Shown piece by piece: positions 9,101 through 16,815 of a stretch of 64,000 nt of DNA. The DNA is from Arthrobacter sp. B3I9 (GTDB taxonomy: Bacteria; Actinomycetota; Actinomycetes; Actinomycetales; Micrococcaceae). The number at the start of each line of letters is the position of its first letter. Position 1 is the first letter of the stretch. The stretch is from positions 3,968,001 through 4,032,000 of the forward strand of contig NZ_JAUSYO010000001.1 of the NCBI RefSeq assembly GCF_030816935.1, given 5' to 3'. Both the position numbers and the translations under genes were made by a program. The notes beneath the pieces were generated by a model, which did not search any database, was not told where the DNA came from, and worked only from the letters and a program-made list of their open reading frames with translations.

Positions 9101-9457
9101 ATCCGCCTGCCTCTTGGCGAGGTGCTCCTCGTACTTCCGGACCTCGGCCTTGCCGGCGTCGAGCTTCTTGCCGGGTTCGGGTTTGGTGGACGGCAGGCCG
9201 GGGGTGCCGCCGTCATAGGTGGCGGCCGGCTTTTCCGCGAGGACGACGATGTAGCGGCCGTCCCGGTAGCTGTTCGGGTCCAGATTCTTCTGGACCGCGT
9301 TCTTCTGAACCGCGCCGGCTTTGGACGGTCCTTCCGAGGGGGCTGCTGTTGCGGGTGCAATTGCAGCCCCTGTCAGAAGGACCGGCAAGCCCAGGGTCAA
9401 AGCCGCGGCCCTCCGGAGTCCCCCGCTTCGAAGGAAGCTCTTTCCTGGTGATTTCAC
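6188..9457 (-). CDS. Secreted S8 (subtilisin-family) serine protease
   Basis: A 1089-residue exported protease. Residues 1-39 are a signal peptide ending ATAA; about 65-165 form an I9-type inhibitor propeptide (GRYIVVLAEKP). The catalytic triad is visible: Asp205 (VIDTGY), His306 (DSHGTH) and Ser633 (GTSMASP), with oxyanion Asn412 (AGNSGP). A PA-type insert lies between His and Ser (about 440-580). After the catalytic domain come beta-sandwich, Fn3-like domains, and a highly charged Lys/Asp tail (repeated KKD). Start GTG 9457 was chosen because the signal peptide follows it; an upstream in-frame extension has no secretory features. It is convergent with two subtilisin-inhibitor-like genes. 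Confidence 0.92.
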   Translation of the reverse strand: MKSPGKSFLRSGGLRRAAALTLGLPVLLTGAAIAPATAAPSEGPSKAGAVQKNAVQKNLDPNSYRDGRYIVVLAEKPAATYDGGTPGLPSTKPEPGKKLDAGKAEVRKYEEHLAKRQADVAGQQKIQIQRQFTAAVNGFSATLTANQAVKLAKDPGVLVVAPDTENAPDYSTSDFLKLSGSGGTWDTKFGGQDGAGKGVVVGVIDTGYTPSNPFFAGEQVQPLVGDPVVGMPYRTDDGKIAMLKSDGDTFVGECQKGVGTGADFDGSACNSKVLSAHYFSDDFLRYVPEEGRASQEVLSPVDVDSHGTHTASTAAGNANVEAVVDGRSFGKTSGVAPAAKLSIYKVCWEDTDPNSGGCYSSSAVAAVDQAIHDGVDVLNYSIGGSTTTTTDPVSMAFLSAASAGIFVAVSAGNSGPAASSVTHGEPWVTTVAATSFSQELQGTIEFSNGSKFRGASIMNREVANASVVLSADAASTVGDSNAALCGPDTLDPAKVAGNVVVCDRGVFDRVAKSAEVARGGGVGMILVNLSNSSLDTDKHAVPTVHVNPPATEAIKDLVAANPALTVSLVNKDTTGEPLEAQPQIAGFSSRGPLLAAGSDLLKPDVAAPGVAVLAGVSPIGTGGDNFGFLSGTSMASPHVAGFAALILAKNPKWSPAVVKSAMMTTAGDVKLANGAKDRDVLATGAGQVDPARVLDPGLVYDAGTNDYLAFVQGTGTDLGMEGLGTTKPRDMNVPSFSLGNLTGKVEVTRTLTALTPGTYRVSADVPGIKVNVSPGVLNFSAAGEKKTFKVSFENQNAALGRFAMGSLTWQGANKTVASPVAVRPQSAVAAPDVAFTSEGGTGSGAIKVVSGTNGPISMTLDGLSKADSTPIELVPGDTDASTFTKTVVVPAGSPLAKFSVFSSDPDADFDMYVMTPDGPLTVATSSASESVSIPDPTPGEYTIYANLFASPDMRATKGSVDASVLVPNVGNATLTPNPLRLASGKSGSVSLNWKGLEAGSYIGRVTFAGASDPTFVSVLVTPAGTVLVPPVSEDQDSNDGPGDSGDDGGKHESKDKKDKKDKKDKGKKVKKEKGKIQNEDPKHAPNNAI

Positions 9458-9930
9458 GAGCGATTTAAGCCTTTCATAGGTACGGTTCCGGCGTCCTCGC
9501 CGGATGCTGCAGACCGGCTGCGCGGTGGGACAGGTGAGACCAATACTTCGCGCAGCCGCGGCGTATACCAGCCGAGTCAAACAGTACAGACTGAGAGCGA
9601 GTTATGACATGCTTCACAACCGATAATCGAAATCTGTCACGCAGTGCGACAGGCCGCCGCGGCAGAGTCGCTGCAGAGTACGGCCGGCCGGAGCGCCGAA
9701 ACGAGGACGCGGATGATGTGCCGAGGGCAGGCAGAGGCGGCCGAACTCCGCTGGGCGGAAGGCCTGGAACGGGCACCAGGAGGGACCGGACCGGCAATGC
9801 CGGCCCGGTCCATGCGTGTGATGAGGGTGGCCGGAAAAGGCCCAGGAGTTACCCGGAGATTACCGCCGGGGGCCGTAGCACGGGGCCGTAGTAGAGGAAG
9901 CGCGGGCGACGGCCGGGCGCTAGCAGGAAG
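9458..9930. other. Intergenic region with one hairpin
   Basis: This 473-base gap separates the subtilase from a small membrane-protein gene. A 13-bp hairpin with one mismatch (GGACCGGACCGGC at 9783-9795 against 9799-9811) is the only clear structure. I see no convincing promoter or gene; short open frames here look like GC-rich noise. Confidence 0.35.
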
Positions 9931-10116
9931 CTACTGCCGGGGCGTCCGGACAACCTCGCTGATCCATTCACGTGTCTTTTCATCAAGGGGACCGGCCACG
10001 TTGGTAGCCCGGGCCGCCCGGTCCGCCTTGATCTTCTGGAGGACCATCCGGCCGAGGCCCGCGAAAACGGCTGCGGCGAGGACGGGCAACAGGACGGATT
10101 TTGATTTCTCAGACAT
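9931..10116 (-). CDS. Small single-pass membrane protein, unknown
   Basis: A 61-residue protein. Residues 5-22 (SKSVLLPVLAAAVFAGLG) form one hydrophobic segment; the remainder is basic then acidic, ending EWISEVVRTPRQ. ATG 10116 is chosen over an upstream in-frame start because AGGA stands eight bases before it and the hydrophobic segment then begins at once. I do not recognise a family. It is alone on its strand between the subtilase region and the purine operon. Confidence 0.6.
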   Translation of the reverse strand: MSEKSKSVLLPVLAAAVFAGLGRMVLQKIKADRAARATNVAGPLDEKTREWISEVVRTPRQ

Positions 10117-10428
10117 GCGGCCAATCCTACTGACCGGCTCCGACACAGGCCAGAGGCACTGCGGCCGCAGCCGTCGAGTGGCCCGGCCGGCCGCCCCTCC
10201 GCACCGGCCGTGGAGCCCTGAATGCGGCCGCAGGCACCGCGGCCGGTAGAATAGGTATGCAAGCTCGCGGAGCGCCCGATCCCGTCTGTTATTGACAGGT
10301 CGATTGACAAAGTTTGACGGACCGTCCCAGTGATGACCCCCGTCCGAGGTTCATATCGACACCGACCGGCGTGAGACGGCATCACTCCGCTGCGCCCTTA
10401 CCCAACGCTCACGCACAGGAGTTACCGG
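10117..10428. other. Leader region of the purSQL operon
   Basis: A 312-base gap upstream of purS. It contains very GC-rich sequence (10170-10245), a TAGAAT hexamer at 10245-10250 and three TTGAC motifs (10292, 10304, 10313) without matching -10 elements. A promoter for the purine genes must lie here, but I cannot place it with confidence. No purine-riboswitch pattern was seen. Confidence 0.3.
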
Positions 10429-10680
10429 ATGCCCCGGATCGTTGTCGACGTCATGCCCAAGCCCGAGATTCTGGACCCCCAGGGGAAGGCCATCGTGGGT
10501 GCACTCCCCCGGCTGGGTTTCACCTCCTTCAGCTCTGTCCGCCAGGGCAAGCGTTTTGAACTGACGGTCGACGGCGAGGTGACCGAGGAGATCCTTGCCC
10601 AGGCCCGCGACGCCGCGGAGACGCTGCTGTCCAACCCCGTCATCGAGGACGTCGTCAACGTCGAGGTCGTCGAGGCCTGA
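10429..10680 (+). CDS. purS: Phosphoribosylformylglycinamidine synthase subunit PurS
   Basis: An 83-residue protein, standard for PurS, the small bridging subunit of the three-part FGAM synthase (PurS-PurQ-PurL) in de novo purine synthesis. The motif [17 protein letters not shown] and the ending [15 protein letters not shown] are characteristic. ATG 10429 has CAGGAG upstream. It is followed after one base by purQ, which then overlaps purL, so the three subunits are translated from one message. Confidence 0.95.
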   Translation: MPRIVVDVMPKPEILDPQGKAIVGALPRLGFTSFSSVRQGKRFELTVDGEVTEEILAQARDAAETLLSNPVIEDVVNVEVVEA

Positions 10681-10681
10681 C

Positions 10682-11455
10682 ATGACTGAACTCCCCCTGA
10701 TCGGCGAGGCCATCGCTGTGGCCGCGGAGCCCAGCCTCGCGGGCGCCCGGATCGGCGTCGTCACCTTCCCCGGAACCCTTGATGACCGGGACGCCGCGCG
10801 TGCCGTCCGCCTTGCCGGCGGCACCCCGGTTTCCCTCTGGCATGCCGACACGACGCTGGGCGACGTCGACGCCGTCGTCATCCCCGGAGGCTTTTCCTAC
10901 GGCGACTATCTCCGTGCCGGCGCGATCGCACGGTTCGCGCCCCTGATGTCCAAGGTCATCGACGCCGCCAATTCGGACGCCAAACTGCCCGTACTCGGTA
11001 TCTGCAACGGCTTCCAGATCCTCACGGAATCGCACCTGCTGCCCGGCTCCATGATCAAGAACGACCACCTGAAGTTCATGTGCCGCGACCAGACCCTCCG
11101 GGTGGAGAACAACACCACGGACTGGACCGGCGATTATGCCGCCGGCCAGGAAATTGTCGTGCCGCTGAAGAACCAGGACGGCCAGTACCTCGCGGACGAG
11201 AAAACCCTCGATGCCCTGGAGGCTGAAGGCCGCGTCGTGTTCCGCTACGTCGGCTTCAACCCGAACGGCTCCCGCCGCGACATCGCCGGCATCTCCAACG
11301 CCGCCGGCAACGTGGTGGGCCTCATGCCGCACCCGGAACACGCGGTCGAGGTAGGCTTCGGACCCGAATCGCTCGACGGCATCGGCGGCTCCGACACCCA
11401 CGGCCTCGGTTTCTTCACCTCCGTCCTGAACAAGATTGTGGGAGGCGCCAAATGA
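10682..11455 (+). CDS. purQ: Phosphoribosylformylglycinamidine synthase subunit PurQ
   Basis: A 257-residue class I glutamine amidotransferase that supplies ammonia to PurL. The nucleophile elbow GICNGFQ carries the catalytic cysteine, and the PHPEHA segment near the end supplies the catalytic His/Glu. The N-terminus [19 protein letters not shown] is typical; the first 20 residues are a short extension. ATG 10682 comes one base after the purS stop. The stop overlaps the purL start by four bases. The reading frame is also open upstream inside purS but that part has no homology. Confidence 0.96.
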   Translation: MTELPLIGEAIAVAAEPSLAGARIGVVTFPGTLDDRDAARAVRLAGGTPVSLWHADTTLGDVDAVVIPGGFSYGDYLRAGAIARFAPLMSKVIDAANSDAKLPVLGICNGFQILTESHLLPGSMIKNDHLKFMCRDQTLRVENNTTDWTGDYAAGQEIVVPLKNQDGQYLADEKTLDALEAEGRVVFRYVGFNPNGSRRDIAGISNAAGNVVGLMPHPEHAVEVGFGPESLDGIGGSDTHGLGFFTSVLNKIVGGAK

Positions 11456-13761
11456 GCATCGACACCACCAAGAAATTCAACATCGACACCGTTGAAAACG
11501 CCGCCAAAACCCCGGACACCGAGCTTCCTTGGGCAGAACTGGGCCTGAAGCAGAACGAGTTCGAGGAGGTCGTGAAGGTCCTGGGCCGCCGTCCGACCGG
11601 CGCCGAGCTCGCCATGTACTCCGTGATGTGGAGCGAGCACTGCTCCTACAAGTCCTCCAAGAACCACCTGCGCCAGTTCGGCGAGAAGGTGACCGAGGAG
11701 ATGAAGAAGGACATGCTGGTCGGGATCGGCGAAAACGCCGGTGTCACCAACCTCGGTGACGGCTGGGCCGTGACGTTCAAGATCGAGTCCCACAACTCGC
11801 CGTCGTTCGTGGAGCCCTACCAGGGTGCCGCAACCGGCATCGGCGGCATTGTCCGCGACATTATCTCCATGGGTGCCCGCCCGGTGGCCGTGATGGATCC
11901 GCTGCGCTTCGGCGCCATCGACCATCCGGACACGGCCCGCGTCATGCACGGCGCCGTGGCCGGTATCGGCGGCTACGGGAACTCCCTGGGGTTGCCGAAC
12001 ATCGGCGGCGAGATGGTCTTCGACTCCGTGTACCAGGGGAACCCGCTGGTCAACGCCCTGGCAGTCGGCGTGATGCGCCACGAGGACATCCGCCTCGCCA
12101 ACGCCTCCGGCAAGGGCAACAAGGTGGTGCTGTTCGGCGCCCGCACCGGCGGTGACGGCATCGGCGGCGCCTCCGTGCTGGCCTCGGAGTCCTTCGACGA
12201 CACCAAGCCCTCCAAGCGTCCCGCGGTGCAGGTGGGTGACCCCTTCGCCGAGAAGGTCCTGATCGAGTGCTGCCTTGAGCTGTTCAAGGGTTCGCTGGTT
12301 GAAGGTATCCAGGACCTCGGCGCCGCGGGCATTTCCTGCGCCACGTCCGAGCTCGCCTCCAACGGCGACGGCGGCATGGAAGTCGAGCTGACTTCCGTGC
12401 TGCTGCGCGACCCGACGCTGACCCCGGGCGAAATCCTGATGTCTGAGTCGCAGGAACGCATGATGGCCGTGGTCACCCCCGAGAACGTCGCCGCCTTCGA
12501 GGCGGTCATGGACAAGTGGGCCGTCGAGTACTCCTGGCTGGGCCACGTCACCGACACGGGCCGCCTCATCATCACCTGGGACGGCGAGGTCATCGTCGAC
12601 GTCGACCCGCGGACCGTGGCGCATGACGGACCGGTCTACGACCGCCCGTACGCCCGCCCCAAGTGGCAGGACTCCGTGCAGTCCGACGTCTTCACCGGAT
12701 CCGTGCAGGACGCCGGCCGGCCTTCCACCGCGGAGGAGCTGGCCGCAGCCGTCACCGAGCTCATTGCCTCGCCGAACATGTGCGACAAGTCCTGGATCAC
12801 CAACCAGTACGACCGGTACGTCGGCGGCAACACCTCGATGGCCATGCCGGACGACGCCGGCGTGGTCCGGGTGGACGAGGAAACCGGCCTGGGCGTGGCC
12901 CTGGCCACCGACGCCAACGGCCGCTACACCTTCCTCGACCCGTACCACGGTGCGCAGCTGGCCTTGGCCGAGGCGTACCGCAACGTTGCCACCGCCGGCG
13001 CCGTGCCGATGGCCGTCAGCGACTGCCTGAACTTCGGCTCCCCCGAGGACCCCGACGTGATGTGGCAGCTGGCGGAGGCCATCCGCGGCCTCTCCGACGC
13101 CTGCATGGAGCTGGGCATCCCGGTCACGGGCGGCAACGTCTCGCTGTACAACCAGACCGGAACTGTCCCGATCCACCCCTCCCCGGTGGTCGCGGTGCTC
13201 GGCAAGCTCGACGACGTCGCCCGGCGCACGCCGTCGGGCTGGCGCGAGGACGGCCAGGCCATATACCTGCTCGGCACGACGGCGGCAGAGCTGGACGGTT
13301 CGGAGTGGTCGAACCTCCGGGGCCACCTGGGCGGGCTGCCGCCGAAGGTTGATCTCGGCGCTGAACGGGCGCTGGGCGAAATCCTGATCAACGCCTCGCG
13401 CGACGGCATGATCGATTCCGCCCACGACCTCTCCGAAGGCGGCCTCGCGGCAGCCCTCGTGGAGTCCTCGCTGCGCTACGGCGTGGGAGCGCGGATCGCC
13501 CTCCAGGATGTCCTGGACCGCGACGGCGTGGACCTGTTCACGGCGCTGTTCTCCGAGACCCAGGGCCGCGCCGTCGTGGCCGTGCCCCGCTCAGAGGAGA
13601 TCCGGTTCACGGACATGTGCACCGCCCGCGGCTTCGCCCACGTCCGGATCGGTGTTGTGGACGCCGAGAGCGGCAAGCTGGAGATCAACGGCGTCGAGAG
13701 CCTGTCGCTCGAGTCGCTCCGCGAAGCCCACGAGGCGACCCTGCCGAAGTACTTCGACTGA
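11452..13761 (+). CDS. purL: Phosphoribosylformylglycinamidine synthase subunit PurL
   Basis: A 769-residue large subunit, the ATP-dependent catalytic part of FGAM synthase. Landmarks are [11 protein letters not shown] near residue 61, [21 protein letters not shown] (residues about 108-128), the [14 protein letters not shown] segment, and the second-half [11 protein letters not shown] and [11 protein letters not shown] motifs of the PurM-like repeats. The length matches small-type PurL, which needs PurS and PurQ, both just upstream. ATG 11452 overlaps purQ (ATGA). A family-A palindrome begins five bases after its stop and may act as the operon end. Confidence 0.97.
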   Translation: MSIDTTKKFNIDTVENAAKTPDTELPWAELGLKQNEFEEVVKVLGRRPTGAELAMYSVMWSEHCSYKSSKNHLRQFGEKVTEEMKKDMLVGIGENAGVTNLGDGWAVTFKIESHNSPSFVEPYQGAATGIGGIVRDIISMGARPVAVMDPLRFGAIDHPDTARVMHGAVAGIGGYGNSLGLPNIGGEMVFDSVYQGNPLVNALAVGVMRHEDIRLANASGKGNKVVLFGARTGGDGIGGASVLASESFDDTKPSKRPAVQVGDPFAEKVLIECCLELFKGSLVEGIQDLGAAGISCATSELASNGDGGMEVELTSVLLRDPTLTPGEILMSESQERMMAVVTPENVAAFEAVMDKWAVEYSWLGHVTDTGRLIITWDGEVIVDVDPRTVAHDGPVYDRPYARPKWQDSVQSDVFTGSVQDAGRPSTAEELAAAVTELIASPNMCDKSWITNQYDRYVGGNTSMAMPDDAGVVRVDEETGLGVALATDANGRYTFLDPYHGAQLALAEAYRNVATAGAVPMAVSDCLNFGSPEDPDVMWQLAEAIRGLSDACMELGIPVTGGNVSLYNQTGTVPIHPSPVVAVLGKLDDVARRTPSGWREDGQAIYLLGTTAAELDGSEWSNLRGHLGGLPPKVDLGAERALGEILINASRDGMIDSAHDLSEGGLAAALVESSLRYGVGARIALQDVLDRDGVDLFTALFSETQGRAVVAVPRSEEIRFTDMCTARGFAHVRIGVVDAESGKLEINGVESLSLESLREAHEATLPKYFD

Positions 13762-13765
13762 GTTT

Positions 13766-13827
13766 CATCGATTGCTCCGTAACCGCCGTTTTGAACCCTC
13801 AAAATGGCAGTTGCGGAGCAATCGTTG
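13766..13827. repeat. Palindromic repeat family A, copy 1
   Basis: Arms 13769-13794 and 13799-13824 (26 bases each) pair with three mismatches around a 4-base loop. The arm begins CGATTGCTCCG and ends TTTTGA. It lies between the purL stop and the stop codon of the DUF559 gene, which is read from 13831 towards higher positions on the opposite strand. Copies 2 and 3 are at 14824 and 15213. Confidence 0.9.
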
Positions 13828-13828
13828 G

Positions 13829-14770
13829 TTAACGGCCGGGCCGCCAGCCGGCCTGAAGGAGTGCGGCGCGCACCTTGGCCACCGCGGCTTTGGCGTCATT
13901 GAGCATGTGCTGCTTGGAAATACGGACCTCGGTCCAGCCCAGGGCCGCGTACCGCTCGGACCGGGCAATGTCCCGGACGATCTGCTCGTTGTCACCGTGG
14001 TGTTCGCCCTCGTACTCGATGCCGATCCTGTACCGGCGGTACGCGAGGTCGGGCTCGTGGTGGCGGACGCCGTCGTCCGTAATGATGGGCTTGTTCAGCT
14101 CCGGCTCGGGCAGGCCTGCCCGCACAATCGCCAGCCGGAGCATCGTCTCCTGCGGAGAATCAGACCCCACCCGGATGAGCTCGATCGCTTCCTTGGCCTT
14201 GCGGATGCCTGGCTTCCCCTTGTGCCTGTAGATCATCCGCTGCAGGTCAGAAACGTCGCAGTGCGGGCTGTCCCGGCCCTCAAGGTCGGCCCGCGGCACG
14301 CGAACACAGCTATCCCCCAGAGCCACAACCTCATCCACGGACAGCGTTTCCGCCATGTCCAGCCAGGTGCGCTCAGGAGTGGTTACAGAAATGCCTCGCA
14401 CCGTGGTGATTTCGTCGTCGTACAGTTTCATCCGGTGCACGACGACGTATGGCCGGTTGAGATGGGCCGCGCCCTCCGGCCTGATGATGTGAAAGGTCTC
14501 GGGAGTTTCTTTCCGCCGTCGTCGCGGCAGCAACAGGAGCTCCGCCGCGGTGACGTGCGACGCGGCGCACCGCTCGTTGACTTCAATAAAGGGGCGCACT
14601 CTGATGCCCAGGGGGAGCTCGGCCGTCGTCGCGGGACCCCTGATTCCCTTACCGAGGGCGTGCAGCGAACCATGCCGCAGCCGCTTCGGCGACACTCCGG
14701 CGTGTGCAGCCTCAGCAACGGTGAAAGGGCGGTCCTGGAGCTCCCCCGGCAATTGCCTTGCGGTCTTCAT
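13829..14770 (-). CDS. AbiEi-type winged-helix plus DUF559 (Vsr-like nuclease) protein
   Basis: A 313-residue protein. Residues about 10-35 (FTVAEAAHAGVSPKRLRHG) resemble the winged helix of AbiEi-type antitoxin proteins; residues about 235-305 resemble DUF559, a Vsr/restriction-endonuclease-like domain, with EPDLAYRRYRIGIEYEGEHH giving candidate catalytic Asp241 and Glu252/Glu254. The start ATG 14770 gives the usual N-terminus; its ribosome-binding site is weak. The stop codon lies four bases beyond palindrome A1, and palindrome A2 lies 54 bases before the start, with TTATCCACA between. A truncated relative at 36062 has the same arrangement. Function is unknown; DNA cleavage is a family-based inference. 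Confidence 0.8.
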   Translation of the reverse strand: MKTARQLPGELQDRPFTVAEAAHAGVSPKRLRHGSLHALGKGIRGPATTAELPLGIRVRPFIEVNERCAASHVTAAELLLLPRRRRKETPETFHIIRPEGAAHLNRPYVVVHRMKLYDDEITTVRGISVTTPERTWLDMAETLSVDEVVALGDSCVRVPRADLEGRDSPHCDVSDLQRMIYRHKGKPGIRKAKEAIELIRVGSDSPQETMLRLAIVRAGLPEPELNKPIITDDGVRHHEPDLAYRRYRIGIEYEGEHHGDNEQIVRDIARSERYAALGWTEVRISKQHMLNDAKAAVAKVRAALLQAGWRPGR

Positions 14771-14808
14771 CGACCCATCGGACCAGAATCCGGCCGGCCG
14801 TGCAGAAG

Positions 14809-14817
14809 TTATCCACA
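14809..14817. other. TTATCCACA motif between the DUF559 start and palindrome A2
   Basis: The 9-mer lies 6 bases inside palindrome A2. A near-identical ATATCCACA is found at 36891-36899, 8 bases inside palindrome B2 beside the second DUF559 gene. The 9-mer also equals the consensus DnaA box, but a single site here gives no reason to think of an origin. Confidence 0.4.
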
Positions 14818-14823
14818 CGGCCC

Positions 14824-14884
14824 ATCGATTGCTCCGCAACGGCCCTTTTGAGCCTTCAAAACGGCCGTTGCGGAGCAATCGTTG
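14824..14884. repeat. Palindromic repeat family A, copy 2
   Basis: Arms 14826-14851 and 14856-14881 match at 25 of 26 positions with loop GCCT. The outer edges read ATCGATTG on the left and CAATCGTTGGGG on the right. It stands upstream of the DUF559 gene and downstream of the DUF503 gene. Confidence 0.92.
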
Positions 14885-14905
14885 GGGGTTAGCAGTCGAT
14901 GGGTG

Positions 14906-15199
14906 TTAGTCGTCGCTGCGGAGTTCGCGCTGGCGGGCGCTGAGCAGCTCGAGTTCCGGGCGTGCTGCCATGAAGCGTTCGACGGCGGTCAGCACCTCCA
15001 CGAGGTGCGCCCGGTCCGCAGCCACCAGTCCGACGCCGATCACGGTGCGCCGGTACTGGTCCTGCAGCCCCGCTTCGGTGACGGAAACGTCGAACCGGCG
15101 CTTGAGCTCGGCGAGCACGGGACGCACCACCGAGCGCTTCTCCTTGAGACTGTGGACGTCGCCAAGCAGCAGGTCGAATTCAATCCAGCCAATCCACAT
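14906..15199 (-). CDS. DUF503 family protein
   Basis: A 97-residue protein starting MWIGWIEFDLLLGDVHSLKE, the standard N-terminus of DUF503 (YlxP-like), a small family often encoded near translation factors; its role is not settled. The family pattern KEKRSVVRPVLAELKRRFDVSV is intact. ATG 15199 has AGGA only one base upstream, so initiation may rely on a near-leaderless message. It is placed between palindromes A2 and A3, away from its usual infB/rbfA/truB neighbours. Confidence 0.88.
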   Translation of the reverse strand: MWIGWIEFDLLLGDVHSLKEKRSVVRPVLAELKRRFDVSVTEAGLQDQYRRTVIGVGLVAADRAHLVEVLTAVERFMAARPELELLSARQRELRSDD

Positions 15200-15210
15200 G
15201 TCCTAAGCCT

Positions 15211-15273
15211 ATCCATTGCTCCGTAACCGCCCTTCTGAGGCTTCAAAACGGCGGTTACGGAGCAATCGATGGG
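15211..15273. repeat. Palindromic repeat family A, copy 3
   Basis: Arms 15213-15238 and 15243-15268 pair around loop GGCT; the right arm matches the family consensus exactly (TCAAAACGGC through CGGAGCAATCG), the left has two changes. The right edge reads CAATCGATGGGG. It lies between the DUF503 gene and the ABM gene, both on the minus strand. Confidence 0.9.
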
Positions 15274-15274
15274 G

Positions 15275-15592
15275 TTAGATGGTGAGTTCGCCCATCTGGT
15301 CCCAGCCCTCGCCGTCGAGCTGGCGGCTGATGATCCGGGGTGTCTCCGCGAGGGCCTGTGGCATGTCCGCCATGGCCTTCTGGAAGTGGGCACTGTTAAC
15401 GTGGTCCCCGGCGGCGTCGTCCTTGAAGGCCTCGACCAGGACGAACTCGTTAGGGTCCTCGATGCTCCGGGACCAGTCGAACCACAGGTTCCCCGGCTCC
15501 CGGCGGGTTGCCTGCGTGAAGTCCTCCACAAGGCCGAGCCAACGCTCGGACCATTCGGGCTTGACCTTGAACTTGACGACAATGAAAATCAC
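15275..15592 (-). CDS. Antibiotic-biosynthesis-monooxygenase (ABM) domain protein
   Basis: A 105-residue dimeric ferredoxin-like barrel protein of the ABM/YgiN type. The beta strand IFIVVKFKVKPEW, the segment EPGNLWFDWSRS and the FVLVEAFKDDAA-H motif are characteristic. Such proteins act as cofactor-free quinol oxygenases or remain unassigned. GTG 15592 has AAAGGGA seven bases upstream. The stop lies seven bases from palindrome A3. It heads a run of small minus-strand genes; no substrate can be inferred. Confidence 0.85.
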   Translation of the reverse strand: MIFIVVKFKVKPEWSERWLGLVEDFTQATRREPGNLWFDWSRSIEDPNEFVLVEAFKDDAAGDHVNSAHFQKAMADMPQALAETPRIISRQLDGEGWDQMGELTI

Positions 15593-15649
15593 TGGCTGAT
15601 CCCTTTCCTGGGGTTTTCGAAGTTTCCGAAGCTTCCATTCTGCAGCACC

Positions 15650-16252
15650 TCAACAGGCACCGATGGCCTCCCGTGCCAGCTGCTGCTGCTGCGGGGTTCC
15701 CACCCTGACGGCCCACTGTTCGGCGAGCTGGAACTCCACCATCGCCTCGGTGCAACGCCCGGCGTGGTGCAGGATCCAGCCCAGCTTGATGTGCAGCGCC
15801 GCGAGCCACCGCCTGGTCCGGTCGTCGTGTACCGTCGACGCGTACTCCAGGGCGCTGCGGGTCCACGTCTCGGCGTGGGCTGTGTCCGCGGCCGCCAGCA
15901 TCTGGAGCGCATCGACGGCCAGGTATTCCTCGCTCAGATGGTCAGCGAGCTCGGCGGCCTGTTCGAGCAGCGGCACGGCCATTTCCGCGTGGCCGCTCGA
16001 GTTCAGCACCCTCCCGCGCTCCAGCAGCACCCGGACCGCCACGGTCGGCTCGTCGCCATCGATGGCGTCTAGCACCGCGTCCGCCTCCTCGAAACGGCCT
16101 TGCAGCCCGATCGCCCGGCCCAGCTGGGTTCCAAGTTCGGCGCGTTCGTCCGGGTCAAACCGGTCCTCGGACATCGCGGCGCGGAAGCGGGCTTCCGAGA
16201 TCTCCGGGTGCTCGAAGTCCCAGAGTTGGTCAAGGGTCTGTTGGGTCAGCAT
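15650..16252 (-). CDS. Tetratricopeptide-repeat protein
   Basis: A 200-residue soluble, Ala/Leu/Glu-rich protein built of helical pairs: ELGTQLGRAIGLQGRFEEADAVLD, RVLLERGRVLNSSGHAEMAVPLLEQA and ALHIKLGWILHHAGRCTEAMVEF fit the TPR pattern. It probably serves as a protein-interaction scaffold. ATG 16252 has AGGAG eight bases upstream. It lies 14 bases after the DUF1990 gene in the same direction and may belong to that transcript. No catalytic domain is attached. Confidence 0.85.
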   Translation of the reverse strand: MLTQQTLDQLWDFEHPEISEARFRAAMSEDRFDPDERAELGTQLGRAIGLQGRFEEADAVLDAIDGDEPTVAVRVLLERGRVLNSSGHAEMAVPLLEQAAELADHLSEEYLAVDALQMLAAADTAHAETWTRSALEYASTVHDDRTRRWLAALHIKLGWILHHAGRCTEAMVEFQLAEQWAVRVGTPQQQQLAREAIGAC

Positions 16253-16266
16253 GTGCGTGCTCCTGA

Positions 16267-16815
16267 TCAGCTCTCACCGGCGGCCAGTTGACGTGCACTT
16301 TCAATGTAGCGGGAAGTGACCCGGCTCCGCGCCCACTTCGTCAGGGCGCCGCCCGCGGCGTAAAACCAGTTGGAGGGCGTGCCGAAGGCGGTAATGGCGA
16401 TGCTGACGCGGCCTTCCCCGTCGATCTCGACCTCGAAGGCTTCCTCGCCGCGGACGGGATGTCCGGGCAGCGTCCCGTATCCGAATCCTGCGGATTGCGG
16501 CCCGTCGCCGGGCAGCGGCCGCCGGACCCAGACCACCTCGCAGGGGGCGTTGATGCGGAACGGGCCGAGACCGAATCCGCTGACCACCCGCGTGCCAGGG
16601 ACCACCGCGTCGGACTCCGCGCGCACACGCAACCCGGCGCCCTTCTGCAGCCGCCAGGTCAGAATGCCGTCGGCCACGCGCCGGTACGTCGCATGGCCTT
16701 CTCCCAAGTAGGCCCGGGTGATGACGGATTCCAGGTGCGCGGGGAGAGGCCCATGCTCTGTGAGGCCAATCCCGTCGTAGTTCAGCTCACCCGCGGCGAG
16801 CCGAGGACCGGTCAC
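16267..16815 (-). CDS. DUF1990 family protein
   Basis: A 182-residue protein with the DUF1990 signatures: an N-terminal LNYDGIGLT, the GxGxATYRRVADGILTW region, a VVWV core strand and the late PSNWFYAAGGALTKW motif. The fold resembles lipid-binding START-like domains, and the function is unknown. The start is GTG 16815, overlapping the stop of the MmcQ gene by four bases, so translation is probably coupled. Confidence 0.88.
   Translation of the reverse strand: MTGPRLAAGELNYDGIGLTEHGPLPAHLESVITRAYLGEGHATYRRVADGILTWRLQKGAGLRVRAESDAVVPGTRVVSGFGLGPFRINAPCEVVWVRRPLPGDGPQSAGFGYGTLPGHPVRGEEAFEVEIDGEGRVSIAITAFGTPSNWFYAAGGALTKWARSRVTSRYIESARQLAAGES

Noticed and set aside
7823..9451. A 542-residue open frame on the strand opposite the subtilase
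   Set aside because: It is a GC-bias shadow. The opposite strand has signal peptide, propeptide and the complete catalytic triad, while this frame shows no domain.
9604..10249. Open frames between the subtilase and the small membrane-protein gene on the plus strand
   Set aside because: Arg/Gly-rich low-complexity translation, poor start sites and overlap with a hairpin and an opposite-strand gene.
10292..10318. Three TTGAC motifs as promoters of purSQL
   Set aside because: None has a credible -10 hexamer at 16-18 bases, so they were not called as promoters.
11245..13425. A 726-residue open frame opposite purL
   Set aside because: It is His/Gly/Val-rich without motifs, while the purL frame has all family signatures and overlaps purQ as expected.
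14809..14817. TTATCCACA as a DnaA box marking an origin
   Set aside because: Single site next to a nuclease-like gene, no cluster, no dnaA or dnaN; its twin near the other DUF559 gene suggests an element-specific role.
13766..15273. Family-A palindromes as a CRISPR array
   Set aside because: Three copies only, separated by whole genes rather than uniform short spacers, and no cas genes.
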